Shown: positions 1-10,345, counted from the first letter of the stretch. The stretch is 64,000 nucleotides of DNA from Panulirus ornatus (GCF_036320965.1 NC_092228.1:18890893-18954892); one strand, 5' to 3'. Notes: generated by a model from the sequence alone, not told the origin. Program-made: numbers and translations.

Positions 1-372
1 GATGTGGAAAGGGAGCTGTGGTTTCGGTGCATTATTACATGACAGCTAGAGACTGTGTGTGAACGAATGTGGCCTTTGTTGTCTTTTCCTAGCGCTACCT
101 CGTGCACATGAGGGGGGAGGGGGTTGTTATTTCATGTGTGGCAGGATGGCGATGGGAATGAATAAAGGCAGACAGTATGAATTATGTACATGTGTATATA
201 TGTATATGTCTGTGTGTGTATATATATATGTATACGTTGAGATGTATAAGTATGTATATTTGTGTGTGTGGACATGTATGTATATACATGTGTATGTGGG
301 TGGGTTGGGCCATTCTTTTGTCTCTTTCCTTGTGCTACCTCACTAACACGGGAGATTGCAACAAAGCAAGTA
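1..372 (+). mobile_element. RTE-1 LINE, 3' UTR fragment
   Basis: The window opens inside the 3' UTR of an RTE-1 copy. It matches the 3' UTRs at 34500-34943 and 50700-51080 step by step: the stretch beginning GGAAAGGGAGCTGTGG, a block around GTGAACGAATGTGGCC, the TG/TA-rich minisatellite (about 180-300), then the conserved terminal block GGGTTGGGCCATTC...CTACCTC and an A-rich tail. No coding part is present, so the copy is either 5' truncated or continues left of the window. Reading frames here are minisatellite artefacts. Confidence 0.85.
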
Positions 373-377
373 AAAGA

Positions 378-585
378 AAAACATTTGGTAGAAACATTAG
401 GTAGAAGCCTCTGAAAACATTGCACTACAGTTGCCCTCTGCCAGTGGCCTGTTAAGGGTGAGGCACTAAAGGCTAAGTGCACTGGAGTTCATCATTTATG
501 GAGACACTTTTGCCATGGCCACCCTCTTGAGGGATTTTCCAGAGGGAACAGGCATCAAAGATATAGATAGCCAGGTAGACAAGGC
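378..585 (-). repeat. Family X interspersed repeat, fragment
   Basis: This is the reverse complement of a unit seen at 16345-16800, 39640-39960 and 40785-41012. Shared landmarks are the TCTATATCT-like end, a GGCCATGGC block, TTAGTGCCTCACCCTTAAC and the CTACCTAATGTT-type end. No coding potential or tRNA-like promoter was recognised, so the class is unknown. Confidence 0.6.
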
Positions 586-1569
586 TAGGTAGATTTTTTT
601 TAACTCTACAGTTGACAGATATTAGTAAAAACCTATGGAGACTAGGCCTTGGACAGCCATGGTATAGTTGTCCATCAGAAAAATTATTACACTCAGACCT
701 TAGGGTACTGTGTTACGAGAAGAACCATAAAACCAACAGATCTGAAAAGATCTCTGCATCCATACCCCCATAACCAGCAGGTACCTGACCTTTGGAAGAA
801 TGAGAGCCCCCTCCTAGATTTGATATCTATCCTAAACCTCAGAGAAATCACAGGAGGGCTCCAAAGCATGGTCTCTAGCTGCACTAAATTGACCTACAAA
901 CTAAGGAATGTCCCTGGCTGAATTGTGGACAATTGTGTGCTGCAGGAAGGAGCGAGATGCCAAGGATATTTTCTTGAATGGTTGTTAACTTGAAGTTACC
1001 CAGAATGTACTCTAGAATTTGTCCATTAGGCAATCACTGCCACTGCACATTCTGAATTTATCTTTAGAAACACAGAGAAAACTAATATCAATACCACTTC
1101 ATCCTCAGCCATGATCTTGCTTCAGGGAAAAGCTGTAATTCCCCTAGATGATGATAAACTTGCATTTAGTCTCCATAAAATGAAGCCCTTCTCTGGTGCA
1201 TTCCCTTTTAGATGTGACATCACCAGAAATAGTTGAGGGAAGTGTAAACCACAGATGAAGAATGACAGTTTTTGGGAGCAGAGAAAGGCATATTCTGGGA
1301 AAAAAAGGCGAGGCAGTGCATAAATTACAAGCATCATCCTGAACTGTCAAGTCTGCAGACTTTTTCAAATGCAAACATGATTTCTTATCTGAGGAGCATT
1401 GGAAAGTGCTAAAAAGCCTCCATATGTCTACACTAACTGTCCAGAGGTAAGCAAAGGACTGGTAGATGCTCTCTTGAAACAGAATGTGGGTGAACAGAGA
1501 AGATATATCCAAAAATAGTTTTTCCTATATGAATCTAGGTTTTAGACTTGATTTATTGCGAGGTCTATG
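586..1569. other. No gene recognised
   Basis: AT-rich unique-looking sequence. Short reading frames of 90-122 codons exist on both strands (for example 649-921 + and 1144-1512 -), but they show no family motif and no flanking splice signals that I trust. Confidence 0.5.
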
Positions 1570-2884
1570 AAACTCTCATCATCATTTCAACCAGCACATT
1601 GCTCCCTGTATACCACAGCACTCCAATTCTCTCTATTCTGTGTTTGCATTTCATCCTCCTGCATGCTCAGGCTCCATGTACTCTGTCTTTTCCACTCTAT
1701 CCTTCCATTTCCAATTTTTGTCTCTCCTTGTCCCCTCCAATTCTGCACATACAACCTATTTGTCAGCCACTCCTCATTCATTCTGCATATTTTCAAACCT
1801 TTCAGCATACCTTCTTCAGCTCTCAACAATACTCTTCCTATTACCAATTTCTGTCTTACCCTATCATTACTTAATCAACCTTCTTCTTCATATCATCCTC
1901 ACATATCTGATTTCCAATACATTCACCCTCTTCCATACATTTTCATTTACAGCCTGTGCCTTGCATTTATACAACATTGTTGACACAATATACCTTCAAA
2001 CATAACCACTTTTGCCCTCCCTTACGGTGAACTCTTTTTCCACTTATTTCTCGAAGTTCCCAGAACCTTTGCCCCTTCACCAACCCTATCTGTGACTCAC
2101 CTCTGCTTCCATGGTTACATTTGCTGTCTTGTCCACTCCCAGTTTTCTCCACTCCAACTCACATCCCAACTAACCTGTTTCTACACACTGCTAACCTAAT
2201 AACCTTGCTTTTATTCACATTAACTCTCAATGTTCTCCTTTCACACACCCTCACAGACTCAGAAACTAAGTTTTGTAATTTCTCATTCAAATCTACCACC
2301 TTTGCTGTATCATGAGTAAATAGCTGACTCATTTCCCAAGCCCCCTCACCCACTACAAAGTGCATAACTGCCCCTCTCTCCAAGTTCCTTGCCTTTACTT
2401 CCTTCATCACTCCATCCATTAACAAATCAAAAAGCCATGGTGATATCACACACCCCCTACTGCAAACCCAACTTCACCTGGAACCACTCACCCTCCTCTT
2501 TTCCAACTTTCACACATGGCTTAATCTCTTGATAAAAGCTCCTCACTGCTTTTAATTGCTTTCCTCCCACACCCTACATATACCCTCCACAAATTAGCTC
2601 CATCAACCCTATTACATGTATGCTTTCTTAAGTTCCATAAATGCCACATAAAGATCCTTATGTTTCTCTTGAGGATTTCTCACACACATTATCAGAGCAA
2701 ACACCTGATCCATACATCCTCTACCACATTTGAAATCACATTGTTCCTCCCTAATTTGATGTTCTGTGCATGCCACCATCCTCTAAACTACCACACAATC
2801 ATACATATAACAAGGTACACTCAGCAAACTAACACCTCTCTAATTCCAATACTCACTTTCATGCCTTTTGCCTTTATATAATGG

Positions 2885-2885
<1 letters not shown>
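1570..2885 (-). mobile_element. RTE-1 LINE, old copy, 3' half (interrupted)
   Basis: Reading the minus strand gives a heavily mutated version of the RTE-1 reverse transcriptase and C-terminal region. It runs from the conserved GATGTGGTATAC-like site near 1600 back to the CIVPLYKGK segment at about 2870-2885. The element continues at 4391-5755 (minus), so it was split by the insertions at 2886-4390. Frameshifts and stops are frequent, and this is one of the older copies in the window. Confidence 0.8.

Positions 2886-2886
<1 letters not shown>

Positions 2887-2920
<34 letters not shown>
2887..2920. repeat. (AT)n microsatellite
   Basis: Pure AT dinucleotide run directly abutting the 3' tail side of the short non-autonomous element at 2921-3159. 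A second run flanks its other side. Confidence 0.95.
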
Positions 2921-2922
<2 letters not shown>

Positions 2923-3156
2923 TTTTTCTTTCAAACTATTCGCCATTTCCCGCATTAGCAAGGTAGCGTTAAGAACAGAGGACTGGGCCTTTGAGGGAAT
3001 ACCCTCACCTGGCCCAATTCTCTGTTCCTTCTTTTGGAAAATTAAAAAAAAAACAAGAGGGGAGGATTTCCAGCCCCCCGCTCCCTCCCCTTTTAGTCGC
3101 CTTCTACGACACGCAGGGAATACGTGGGAAATACTCTTAATCCCCTATCCCCAGGG

Positions 3157-3159
<3 letters not shown>
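2921..3159 (-). mobile_element. RTE-derived short non-autonomous element (SIDE/SINE-like)
   Basis: A ~240 bp element, here in reverse orientation. Read on the minus strand it starts near GGGGATAGGGGATTAAGAG and contains GGCGACTAAAAGGGGAGGGA, a T-run and AAAAGAAGGAACAGAG. It ends in CGCTACCTTGCTAATGCGGG followed by an A-rich tail. The first ~170 bp align with the 5' end of the RTE-1 copy at 36780-36978. The last ~60-70 bp align with the 3' terminus of RTE-1. No ORF is present. It is flanked on both sides by (AT)n, suggesting insertion into an AT microsatellite. A second, 5'-truncated copy lies at 63347-63475. Confidence 0.75.

Positions 3160-3209
<50 letters not shown>
3160..3209. repeat. (TA)n microsatellite
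   Basis: Pure TA run between the short element at 2921-3159 and the RTE-1 insertion. It gives rise to spurious repetitive reading frames. Confidence 0.95.
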
Positions 3210-3211
<2 letters not shown>

Positions 3212-3218
3212 TCCGCCA

Positions 3219-4387
3219 CATTAGGAAGAGAGGAAAGCGATTGGTTCTCAGTGAATGTAGGTTTGCAGTAGGGGTGTGTGATGTTTCCATGGTTGTTTAA
3301 TTTGTTTATGGATGGGGTTGTTAGGGAGGTGAATGCAAGAGTTTTGGAAAGAGGGGCAAGTATGAAGTCTGTTGTGGATGAGAGAGCTTGGGAAGTGAGT
3401 CAGTTGTTGTTTGGTGATGATACAGCGCTGGTGGCTGATTTGTGTGAGAAACTGCAGAAGCTGGTGACTGAGTTTGGTAAAGTGTGTGAAAGAAGAAAGA
3501 TAAGAGTAAATGTGAATAAGAGCAAGGTTATTAGGTACAGTAGGGTTGAGGGTCAAGTCAATTGGAAGGTAAGTTTTAATGGAGAAAAACTGGAGGAAGT
3601 AAAGTGTTTTAGATATCTGGGAGTGGATCTGGCAGCGGATGGAACCATGGAAGCGGAAGTGGATCATAGGGTGGGGGAGGGGGCGAAAATCCTGGGAGCC
3701 TTGAAGAATGTGTGGAAGTCGAGAACATTATCTCGGAAAGCAAAAATGGGTATGTTTGAAGGAATAGTGGTTCCAACAATGTTGTATGGTTGCGAGGCGT
3801 GGGCTATGGATAGAGTTGTGCGCAGGAGGATGGATGTGCTGGAAATGAGATGTTTGAGGACAATGTGTGGTGTGAGGTGGTTTGATCGAGTAAGTAACGT
3901 AAGGGTAAGAGAGATGTGTGGAAATAAAAAGAGCGTGGTTGAGAGAGCAGAAGAGGGTGTTTTGAAATGGTTTGGGCACATGGAGAGAATGAGTGAGGAA
4001 AGATTGACCAAGAGGATATATGTGTCAGAGGTGGAGGGAACGAGGAGAAGTGGGAGACCAAATTGGAGGTGGAAAGATGGAGTGAAAAAGATTTTGTGTG
4101 ATCGGGGCTTGAACATGTAGGAGGGTGAAAGGAGGGCAAGGAATAGAGTGAATTGGATCGATGTGGTATACCGGGGTTGACGTGCTGTCAGTGGATTGAA
4201 TCAGGGCATGTGAAGCGTCTGGGGTAAACCATGGAAAGCTGTGTAGGTATGTATATTTGCGTGTGTGGACGTATGTATATACATGTGTATGGGGGTGGGT
4301 TGGGCCATTTCTTTCGTCTGTTTCCTTGCGCTACCTCGCCAACGCGGGAGACAGCGACAAAGCAAAAAAAAAAAAAAAAAAAAAAAA
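3219..4387 (+). mobile_element. RTE-1 LINE, 5'-truncated insertion with target site duplication
   Basis: Contains the second half of the RTE-1 reverse transcriptase, the C-terminal region, a shortened 3' UTR lacking most of the minisatellite, the terminal block CCTTGCGCTACCTCGCCAAC, and a poly-A tail of about 27 nt ending near 4390. It is flanked by an 11 bp direct repeat AAATTCCGCCA (3208-3218 and 4388-4398). That sequence is itself part of the older minus-strand RTE-1 copy, so this is a nested insertion. It is close in sequence to the copy at 58263-61437, implying recent activity. Confidence 0.85.
3278..4120 (+). pseudogene. RTE-1 ORF remnant: RT C-terminal half
   Basis: An open frame of 280 codons lacks the endonuclease and the RT fingers. 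It begins at the MFPWLFNLFMDGVV segment that follows the RQGC motif, then carries the RT motif C as FGDD (LLFGDDTALVAD), whereas the best copy has FADD. Next come the VNVNKSKV thumb-proximal motif and the C-terminal region with KWFGHMERMSEERL and GRPNWRWKDG. A TAG stop replaces the CAG codon found in related copies after LNM, so the ORF ends slightly early. A 5'-truncated copy cannot encode a functional protein on its own. Confidence 0.8.
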
Positions 4388-4390
4388 AAA

Positions 4391-5755
4391 TTCCGCCAAT
4401 CTACAGGCACTTCTCCATGATCTATATATACACTGAAAATCCTCACATACCAATCAACTATACAGTCATCCCCTTTCTTATGAAATTCAACTGCAATAGC
4501 ATCCACTTGAGTCACGTTTCCACATTTCATCTTATGCAAGGTATTCACCACCTCTTCTTGCTTCACCAAACCTTTTATCATAACTCGCTCACTTCACTTA
4601 CCTCCCTGACCCAAACACCCTACATCTGCCATTCTGTCATTAGACACATCCCTCAAAATACTCTCAATCTCCTCTTCACCTCATCACTGCCTGTTACCAC
4701 TTCCTCATTTGCCCCATTCACCCATGTTCTGATTTGTTCTCTCGTATTTCTCATACTATTATCTTCCTTCCAAAACATATTATTATCCCTGAAGTTTGGT
4801 GATACTTGCTCACTTCAACTCTTATTAGCCCTTCTTTTCAGCCCCTAAATCTTCTTGACTTCCTTGCTGCTTTATCTTGTACATCTACCAATCACTTGCA
4901 CTCATTCCCTGTAAGTACGCCTATACAAATCTCTTCTCTTTCATTAGCAACTATACTTTATCATCCCATCTCTCACCACCCTTTCTTTGCATACGACACA
5001 CTTCTCTTGCGCATGCCAAATTGCTTCCCTAAATACCTCCCATTCCCCAAACTTTGTTTACTCTCACCTTTTGCCATTCTATACTCAATCTCTCCTAGTA
5101 TTTCTTCTCACAAATATCTTTTCCAAGTTCACTTACTTTCACCACCCTCTTCTCACTAAGATTGTTTCCTGCTAGCTGAAAACCTCCATAAATCTTCACC
5201 TTCACCTCTACCAGGTAATGATAAGACATCTCACAAGCTGCCTTTCTCATCACATTCATATCCAAGTGTCTCTCTTTTGCATGCCTATCAGTTTGCACGT
5301 AATCCAATAATGCCCACTTATCATCTTCTACTAAACCATGTATACTTGTGTATGTCCATTTTTAAACTCCACAAGCTGTTTATCATTTTCATTCATATCA
5401 CTGAATACGCTATGCCCCCCTTTTGTACCCTCAGCTGACGCATCACTCACTTTCACATTTAAATCACCTACCACTAATCCTCAGTCTCTTATGTCAACAC
5501 TGCTGCCACACTCACCCACCTGTTACCACACCACTTGCCTCTCATCATCTTTTTTTTCTCATGGCTGGGAGCATAAGCACTTATAATCACTCATCTCTTG
5601 TTATCTACTTTTATATTTACACACATCAGTCTGGAATTCACTTCTTTGCACTCTTTCACACATTCCTGCAACTCCTGCTTCATCGGTAGTGCTACCTCTT
5701 CCTTAGCTCTTGCCCTCTCATTTTATCCATAAGACATTCCCAACCCATTCTTTCT
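4391..5755 (-). mobile_element. RTE-1 LINE, old copy, 5' half
   Basis: Continuation of the copy at 1570-2885. On the minus strand it resumes at GEVPVDWRN (about 4391-4420) and proceeds upstream through the linker between endonuclease and RT into the endonuclease. It fades out at an EWFGNV-like segment near 5740, about 40 codons from the known ORF start. It is densely mutated with many stops. Joined across the 1.5 kb interruption, it is one of the longest RTE-1 copies in the window. Confidence 0.75.
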
Positions 5756-6291
5756 AGAGCACATTAACTATTGTAAGTGATTGAATGAATTGGACTCTTA
5801 CAGCTTATAAAGAATGGATAGGTGATAATCCATGCTTGGCAGCTAATTGAGAGCATGAAGAACAATGCACTAAATCTAGGAATACACCAAAAAGAAAGAA
5901 AAAATAACTCCAGCAAGAAAGGTTGGAAGATTATTCACTGTAATACAGTATTAGCAGAAACAGAACAAAGGTGCAACAACTACACAAACATTCAAAAGAA
6001 AGCTAAATGTATGACTGAGGTTACTTACTGATGAATCTTCTATTGACATATTTTTAGTGTATGGTTGTGGAGAGAAACAGCATTAATCATTAAGCAAGAT
6101 GTGCTAACTAACCTTTTTGGGAAAATCTTGTACAAACTAATGCAGGATGTAGGTAGGTAATTCCAAAATCCCAGAGTTCCTTGTCAAAGAATTCATCATG
6201 GCCACACTACTACCATATCTGTAGAGCATGTAAGCAATAGTTGTACCACTTCACATTTCTTTTGTATATTATCATAGTTCATTTTCTTTAG
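5756..6291. other. No gene recognised upstream of the ASB-like exon
   Basis: AT-rich sequence, presumed intron upstream of the exon at 6292. I could not identify an upstream exon of that gene anywhere from 1 to 6291, so the 5' part of the gene is either left of the window or too divergent to see. Confidence 0.4.
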
Positions 6292-6425
6292 GGAGCACCC
6301 AGAATTTGTGGAGCTGTATCATGAGTGTGGGGGCAACTTGCACCAGCAGAACTCAGCAGGAGCCACATGCTTACAGGAATTTCTAGACAGCTCCCCAGCA
6401 AAGAATTCATTAATGATTTTATCAG
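6292..6425 (+). CDS. ASB-like gene, penultimate exon (ankyrin-repeat segment)
   Basis: A 134 bp exon is bounded by TTTCTTTAG before 6292 and by G|GTAAAA after 6425. It is open in one frame: one base completes a codon carried from an upstream exon, then 44 codons, then one base carried over. The peptide includes EFVELYHECGGNLHQQNSAG, which has the helix-turn-helix spacing and the L-x-x-x-G-x-x-(L/N)-x-x-x-(N/D)-x-x-G-x-T pattern of an ankyrin repeat. The carried-over G joins GA at 10966 to make GGA, leading straight into the SOCS box, so the two exons are phase compatible. Ankyrin repeats of ASB proteins bind substrates for ubiquitination. The assignment rests mainly on the SOCS box that follows, and the specific ASB paralogue cannot be named. 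Confidence 0.65.
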
Positions 6426-7979
6426 GTAAAATACACAATTACTAATAACTGGTTTGGTGCATGCCTTTGAAAAGTACTTGGAAGTACAGTACATCATTAT
6501 GGTAACAGGAAAGAAAGAATAGTAAACAAAGAATGAAATAGCTTGTTTTCTGTACTTACACAGCTTGTTTCATTGATGAATTTTGGTGTATCAGCAAAAT
6601 AGGCAGTTGAACTGATACTCATTTTCTGTTGCTGTGATTTTAAGAAAATATTAATAAAACATACTACTCAAATGTGGCTTTTCTAAACATGTATACTCTA
6701 GCTAACCTGACTATTTGTGCATGACACCTTTGTCGCCTTTTTCTTGTTGTGATCCAACACTGAAAACAGTCCAACATGACGAGTTGGAGTAAAATACAGT
6801 TGTAGTTGATTTTTATTAATTGGAGACAACAAAATTTCCAATACTTCCAGAACTAATTGGTAAATGCTTAGTATAAGATGGCTTGTTCCACATGCAGGAG
6901 AAAGATAAAGTGGCTAATCCACTAACAAATGAATATTAATTTGTAATTGTTAGTTTTGTTTTGATAGGTCTAGAAATGAACATCATTAAGTTTATTATGA
7001 GAAAAATGTGTTAAGGACTCTGACACTGAAGGTGTGATTGAGATAATCAGTGTTTTTCTCTGGGCACTACTTAATGGACCCCCAGGATGGGGAATACTAG
7101 ATTTTTGAAGGCTGATTGAAAAGCATAGGTTTTCATGAATAAATATGTACTATGCCTATGTTTCAGCTTGGATGCACTACTACAAATCTTTGAAACTGTT
7201 GAAGTAACCCAAAAAAGCATCTTGATAAATCATCTTGTCAAGTGAAATCTAGCTTTGAGAAGGAAATTTGTAATTATCTAAGACCATTCTAAAGCTCCTG
7301 CAATTCAAGGCTGCATAACTTCCAAGTGCATGAAAATGTAAACTTCCTTGACAAGTTCTTTGACAATGTGGTACTGCCAAAGATAAGCATCACCAAAGGT
7401 GACTCTTCACTTGTGGTGTAACCTTAAGCAAGTGGAGACGCTAGGTTATGGAAAGATGTATTCCTTGAAAGTATACAGGAAAACATCCTACACCATCATG
7501 TCTCTTACAAACATGATCTAAGAAGATACACTATCTCGACCTGACCCTGTCTTTTCATATTGCAGCATGGAAATACAGGATAAGAATTATGATGCTCCTA
7601 TTGAAAAGGTGATGATGCAAGGCTTGTTTCTGAATATATTGTGGTGGGGAGGATACAGGAAGGGGATCAGCGTGGGCACAAAAACTAAAGAGGAAGTATG
7701 GTCATGGCAACTACTGGGAATTCATCAAGTTCTTTGATTGGGAAAGGGAGTTCCATGATAAGAGTAAGAACCATTGCTACTAAAGGTCCTGTGGAATCGG
7801 GATTGAAGAGGTGAGAACATAGGTAACTCTGGTGCCCAACAGAGGAGAAGGAGGAACAAAATGGAGAAAGATATTGTTCTGGTTCAATGAGAAATGTCAT
7901 AAAGTTAAAAAGTGATTCTGCTGTGTTGGACAATAATACACCAGCATCACAATGATGGAAGGAAGACAGTGTCTTGAAA
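6426..7979. other. Intron of the ASB-like gene, no element recognised
   Basis: Unique-looking AT-rich sequence between the two ASB-like exons. Nothing in it could be assigned before the LINE fragment at about 7980. Weak resemblance of 7380-7450 to 26400-26460 (GGTGACTYTT...TTGTGGTGTGACC) suggests an unclassified old repeat. Confidence 0.4.
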
Positions 7980-8220
7980 TGTATATTAATCAACACAAAT
8001 GACATAATCAGGCTATATATAAAGGCAATTGCTACTCCACTAGAAATATTGTTCAACAAGTCTTTAGTGGAGGGCGCAGTTCCAAAGATATGAAAGATGG
8101 CAAATGTTGTGCCTGTATTTAAGAAAGGGCATCAGGAAACTGCACTAAACTGCAGTCCAGTCCCATTAACAAGTGTGACTTGAAAACAATGAAAAATGAT
8201 CAGAAAGCAAATTATTGATT
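7980..8220 (+). mobile_element. CR1/L2-type LINE fragment (RT fingers)
   Basis: One plus-strand frame reads ATPLEILFNKSLVEGAVPK, a stop, then KMANVVPVFKKGHQ and SPVPLTSVT. This is the signature run-in to the reverse transcriptase of CR1/L2/Jockey-type LINEs (consensus-like P-x-x-WK-x-A-x-V-x-P-V-F-KKG...YRPVSLTSV). It has an in-frame stop and no continuation, so it is a dead fragment. It lies inside the ASB-like intron. Confidence 0.6.
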
Positions 8221-8449
8221 ACAGGCAGAGGAATTAACAAAGAAAGGTCAAGTAAGGTCAGTTGGGGACATCTCGGGCAGTATAAGTAGTGGGTTAGCAC
8301 AGCTATACGTCAACTCTCAGGTAACTTTTAGGAACAAGGCTGGTATGGTTCAGTGTGGGAAGGGTCAGAGTAAGGAGGTGAACCCAAAACAGATGGAGAA
8401 CCATCTCTCTCCTATTGCTGCACATGCAGACATTAACAGTGATAATACA

Positions 8450-8738
8450 AACATGCATACTGACAGTAAAAAAAAGCAAATTCAGTCCAGAAATCAACTC
8501 AAATGCCCAGAGGATCATTATGAAATGCACTGAACTTATATTCTATGCAGTTACTGAAAAATCAAACATTAATGAAATCTCAGAAATATGGGTAAGCTCT
8601 GATTATAAACACTTAATCATCAAGTTAGCAATACCTGGATATAAACTATTTACGAAAGATAGCTTGTACAAAGTAGGTGGTGGAGTTTTCATCTATGTTG
8701 ATAACAATCTAAGTGCTATTAAGATAAACACAGTAGAC
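8450..8738 (+). mobile_element. CR1/L2-type LINE fragment (APE endonuclease N-terminal part)
   Basis: The frame from 8415 reads AIPGYKLFTKDSLYKVGGGV then FIYVDNNLSAIKI. This is the IPGY...R/KD...GGGV...YV segment of CR1/L2-type APE endonucleases; the upstream TEKSNINEISEIWVSSDY corresponds to their VTETWL region. It lies downstream of the RT fragment at 7980-8220, the reverse of the order in an intact element, so these are two insertions or a rearrangement. It is cut by RTE-1 sequence at about 8739. Confidence 0.65.
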
Positions 8739-8797
8739 ATGCAGTTGTGTGATCGAGTAAGTATTGAAAGGGTAAAACAGATGTGCAATAATAAATA
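8739..8797 (+). mobile_element. RTE-1 LINE fragment, left part (split by Tigger)
   Basis: The sequence CTGTGTGATCGAGTAAGTATTGAAAGGG and its translation CDRVSIERVKQMC match the RTE-1 C-terminal region (FDRVSNERVREMC in other copies). The match continues after the transposon at 9895. The TA at 8796-8797 is the duplicated target of the Tigger-like insertion. Confidence 0.75.
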
Positions 8798-9892
8798 CAG
8801 GTACACCACAGATTTTCTGGCAACTGATGGTTCGGCACCTCCTTTAGTCTGCACAAAATTATGAGGGAACTTGAAATTACCACAGCCACCAGACTAGTTT
8901 ACTGGGTGGCCACAGATGGCGTTGTGTGTTGGGCAAGCTTATTTACATTATTTACGCTGCACTTGTTGGTGGTGATTGTGCAATTCCGTGAGATTCTTAG
9001 CTTATTTTGCTTAAATGTAACCCTAGCTATGGCTTCTAAGACACATGAGAGTGTCATTCGTGGTGTCAGATGTAAACAACAGTCCATATCGATCCAAGAT
9101 AAAGTAGAACTGTTGAAAAAAATGGACGGTGGTGTTCAGGATGTAAGCTGTGTTTCATATACAGTATTAGTTCATCAACTGTTTACGATATAAAGAAGCA
9201 AAGGGAGAAAATATTGAAATTTTATGGAGACAGCAATTCCAAGAAGCAAATGACGAGTAGAGAAACTATGAAAGATGGTAAGAGTACTGAGCACGAATGA
9301 GTGATGATAGAATGGTTTCGATAGCGAAGGAGTGATGGAGTGGACTTGTCAGGGAGCATGATAATGGACCAGGCTAAATTGTTCCAAAAAGAAATTAAAT
9401 TAAAACATGAGCGTGACTATAGTGAAGGACTGCTTCAAAGATGCAGGAAGCGTCATGGAATTTTCATGAATGAAGTGTGCGGAGAAAAGCGGTCTACAAA
9501 CCATGAAGGAGCTGCTGAGTATGTGGACAAATTTGCAAAACTCGTAGCTGACAAGCGCCTCAGTCCTGAGCAGGTGTACAATACAGACGAATCTGCATTA
9601 TTCTGGCGATGCACACCTAGGAGAACACTAACAACAGAAGATGAAGAAGACCCCACAGGATTCAAACAATCTAAGGACGGACTTGACATCTTAGGGTGCT
9701 CAAAAATGTAATATTTGTTTAATTTAGATTTTTAGCAGTCCATGGTATACTTTAGACACATGGGAGATCTATAATTAGTGGGTTTGAGGTGTGTTGATGA
9801 ATCATTATTACGTGACCACGGTTGGTCTGGCAAAATGGTTAATCCAGCAAGGCTTTGGGATCAAGAGTGCCAGAAAATCGGTGGTGTACCTG
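8798..9892 (+). mobile_element. Tigger/pogo-type DNA transposon
   Basis: A 1095 bp element with terminal inverted repeats. The left end starts CAGGTACACCAC (8798) and the right end is GTGGTGTACCTG (to 9892). The inverted match extends about 24 bp with one mismatch, through GATTTTCTGGCA. TA dinucleotides flank both ends (8796-8797, 9893-9894), the target duplication expected of Tc1/mariner/pogo elements. The interior carries a decayed Tigger-like transposase. It is inserted in an RTE-1 fragment, whose sequence continues in register on both sides. Confidence 0.9.
9031..9711 (+). pseudogene. Tigger/Jerky-type transposase, decayed
   Basis: The reading starts at MASKTHESVIRGV (9031) with the CENP-B/Tigger N-terminal DNA-binding motif SISIQDKVELLKKMDGGVQD. 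It shifts frame to SSTVYDIKKQREKILKFYGD and hits stops near 9300. It resumes in frame 9340-9711 with LLQRCRKRHGI (the second HTH, usually W-x-x-RFKKRHGI) and the start of the DDE domain, YNTDESALFWRCTPRRTLT and GFKQSKDGL. It ends soon after the first catalytic aspartate region, so most of the DDE nuclease is deleted. Family members bind transposon ends and cut DNA. This copy has at least one frameshift, stops and a large 3' deletion and cannot be active. Confidence 0.85.
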
Positions 9893-9894
9893 TA

Positions 9895-10345
9895 ATGTGT
9901 GGTTGAGAGAGCTGAGGAGGGTGTGCTGAAATGATATGGACATATGGAGAAAATAAAAGAGGAAAGGTTGACAAAGAGGATTTATGTATCAGAAGTGGAG
10001 GGAACAAGGAGAACCGGGAGACCAAACTGGAGATGGAAGGATGGAGTGAAGAAGATTGTGAGCAATTGGGACTTCAACATCCAGGAAGGTGAAAGACATG
10101 CATGGAATAGGGTGAAGTGAAATGATGTGGTATAATGGGGTTGACATGCCATCAATGGACTGAACCAGGACATGTGAAGCATTCAGAGTAAACCATGGAA
10201 AGTTCTGTGGGGCCAGGATTTGGATAGGGAGCTGTGATTTTGGTGCATTATTCATGATAGCTAGAGAATGCACGAGAGTGAGTGCAGCCTTTCTTCATCT
10301 GTTCCTAGTGCTACCTCAATGATGTGGGAAATGGTGATCAAGTAT
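9895..10345 (+). mobile_element. RTE-1 LINE fragment, right part: C-terminal region and short 3' UTR
   Basis: Resumes the RTE-1 sequence interrupted at 8797: GTGTGGTTGAGAGAGCTGAG, then GRPNWRWKDG-equivalent sequence, the conserved CATGGAAAGTTCTGTGGGGCC segment near 10195 and a degenerate terminal block (GTGCTACCTCAATGATGTGGG). The 3' UTR minisatellite is missing. This copy is old, with about one change every several bases relative to the young copies. Confidence 0.8.
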
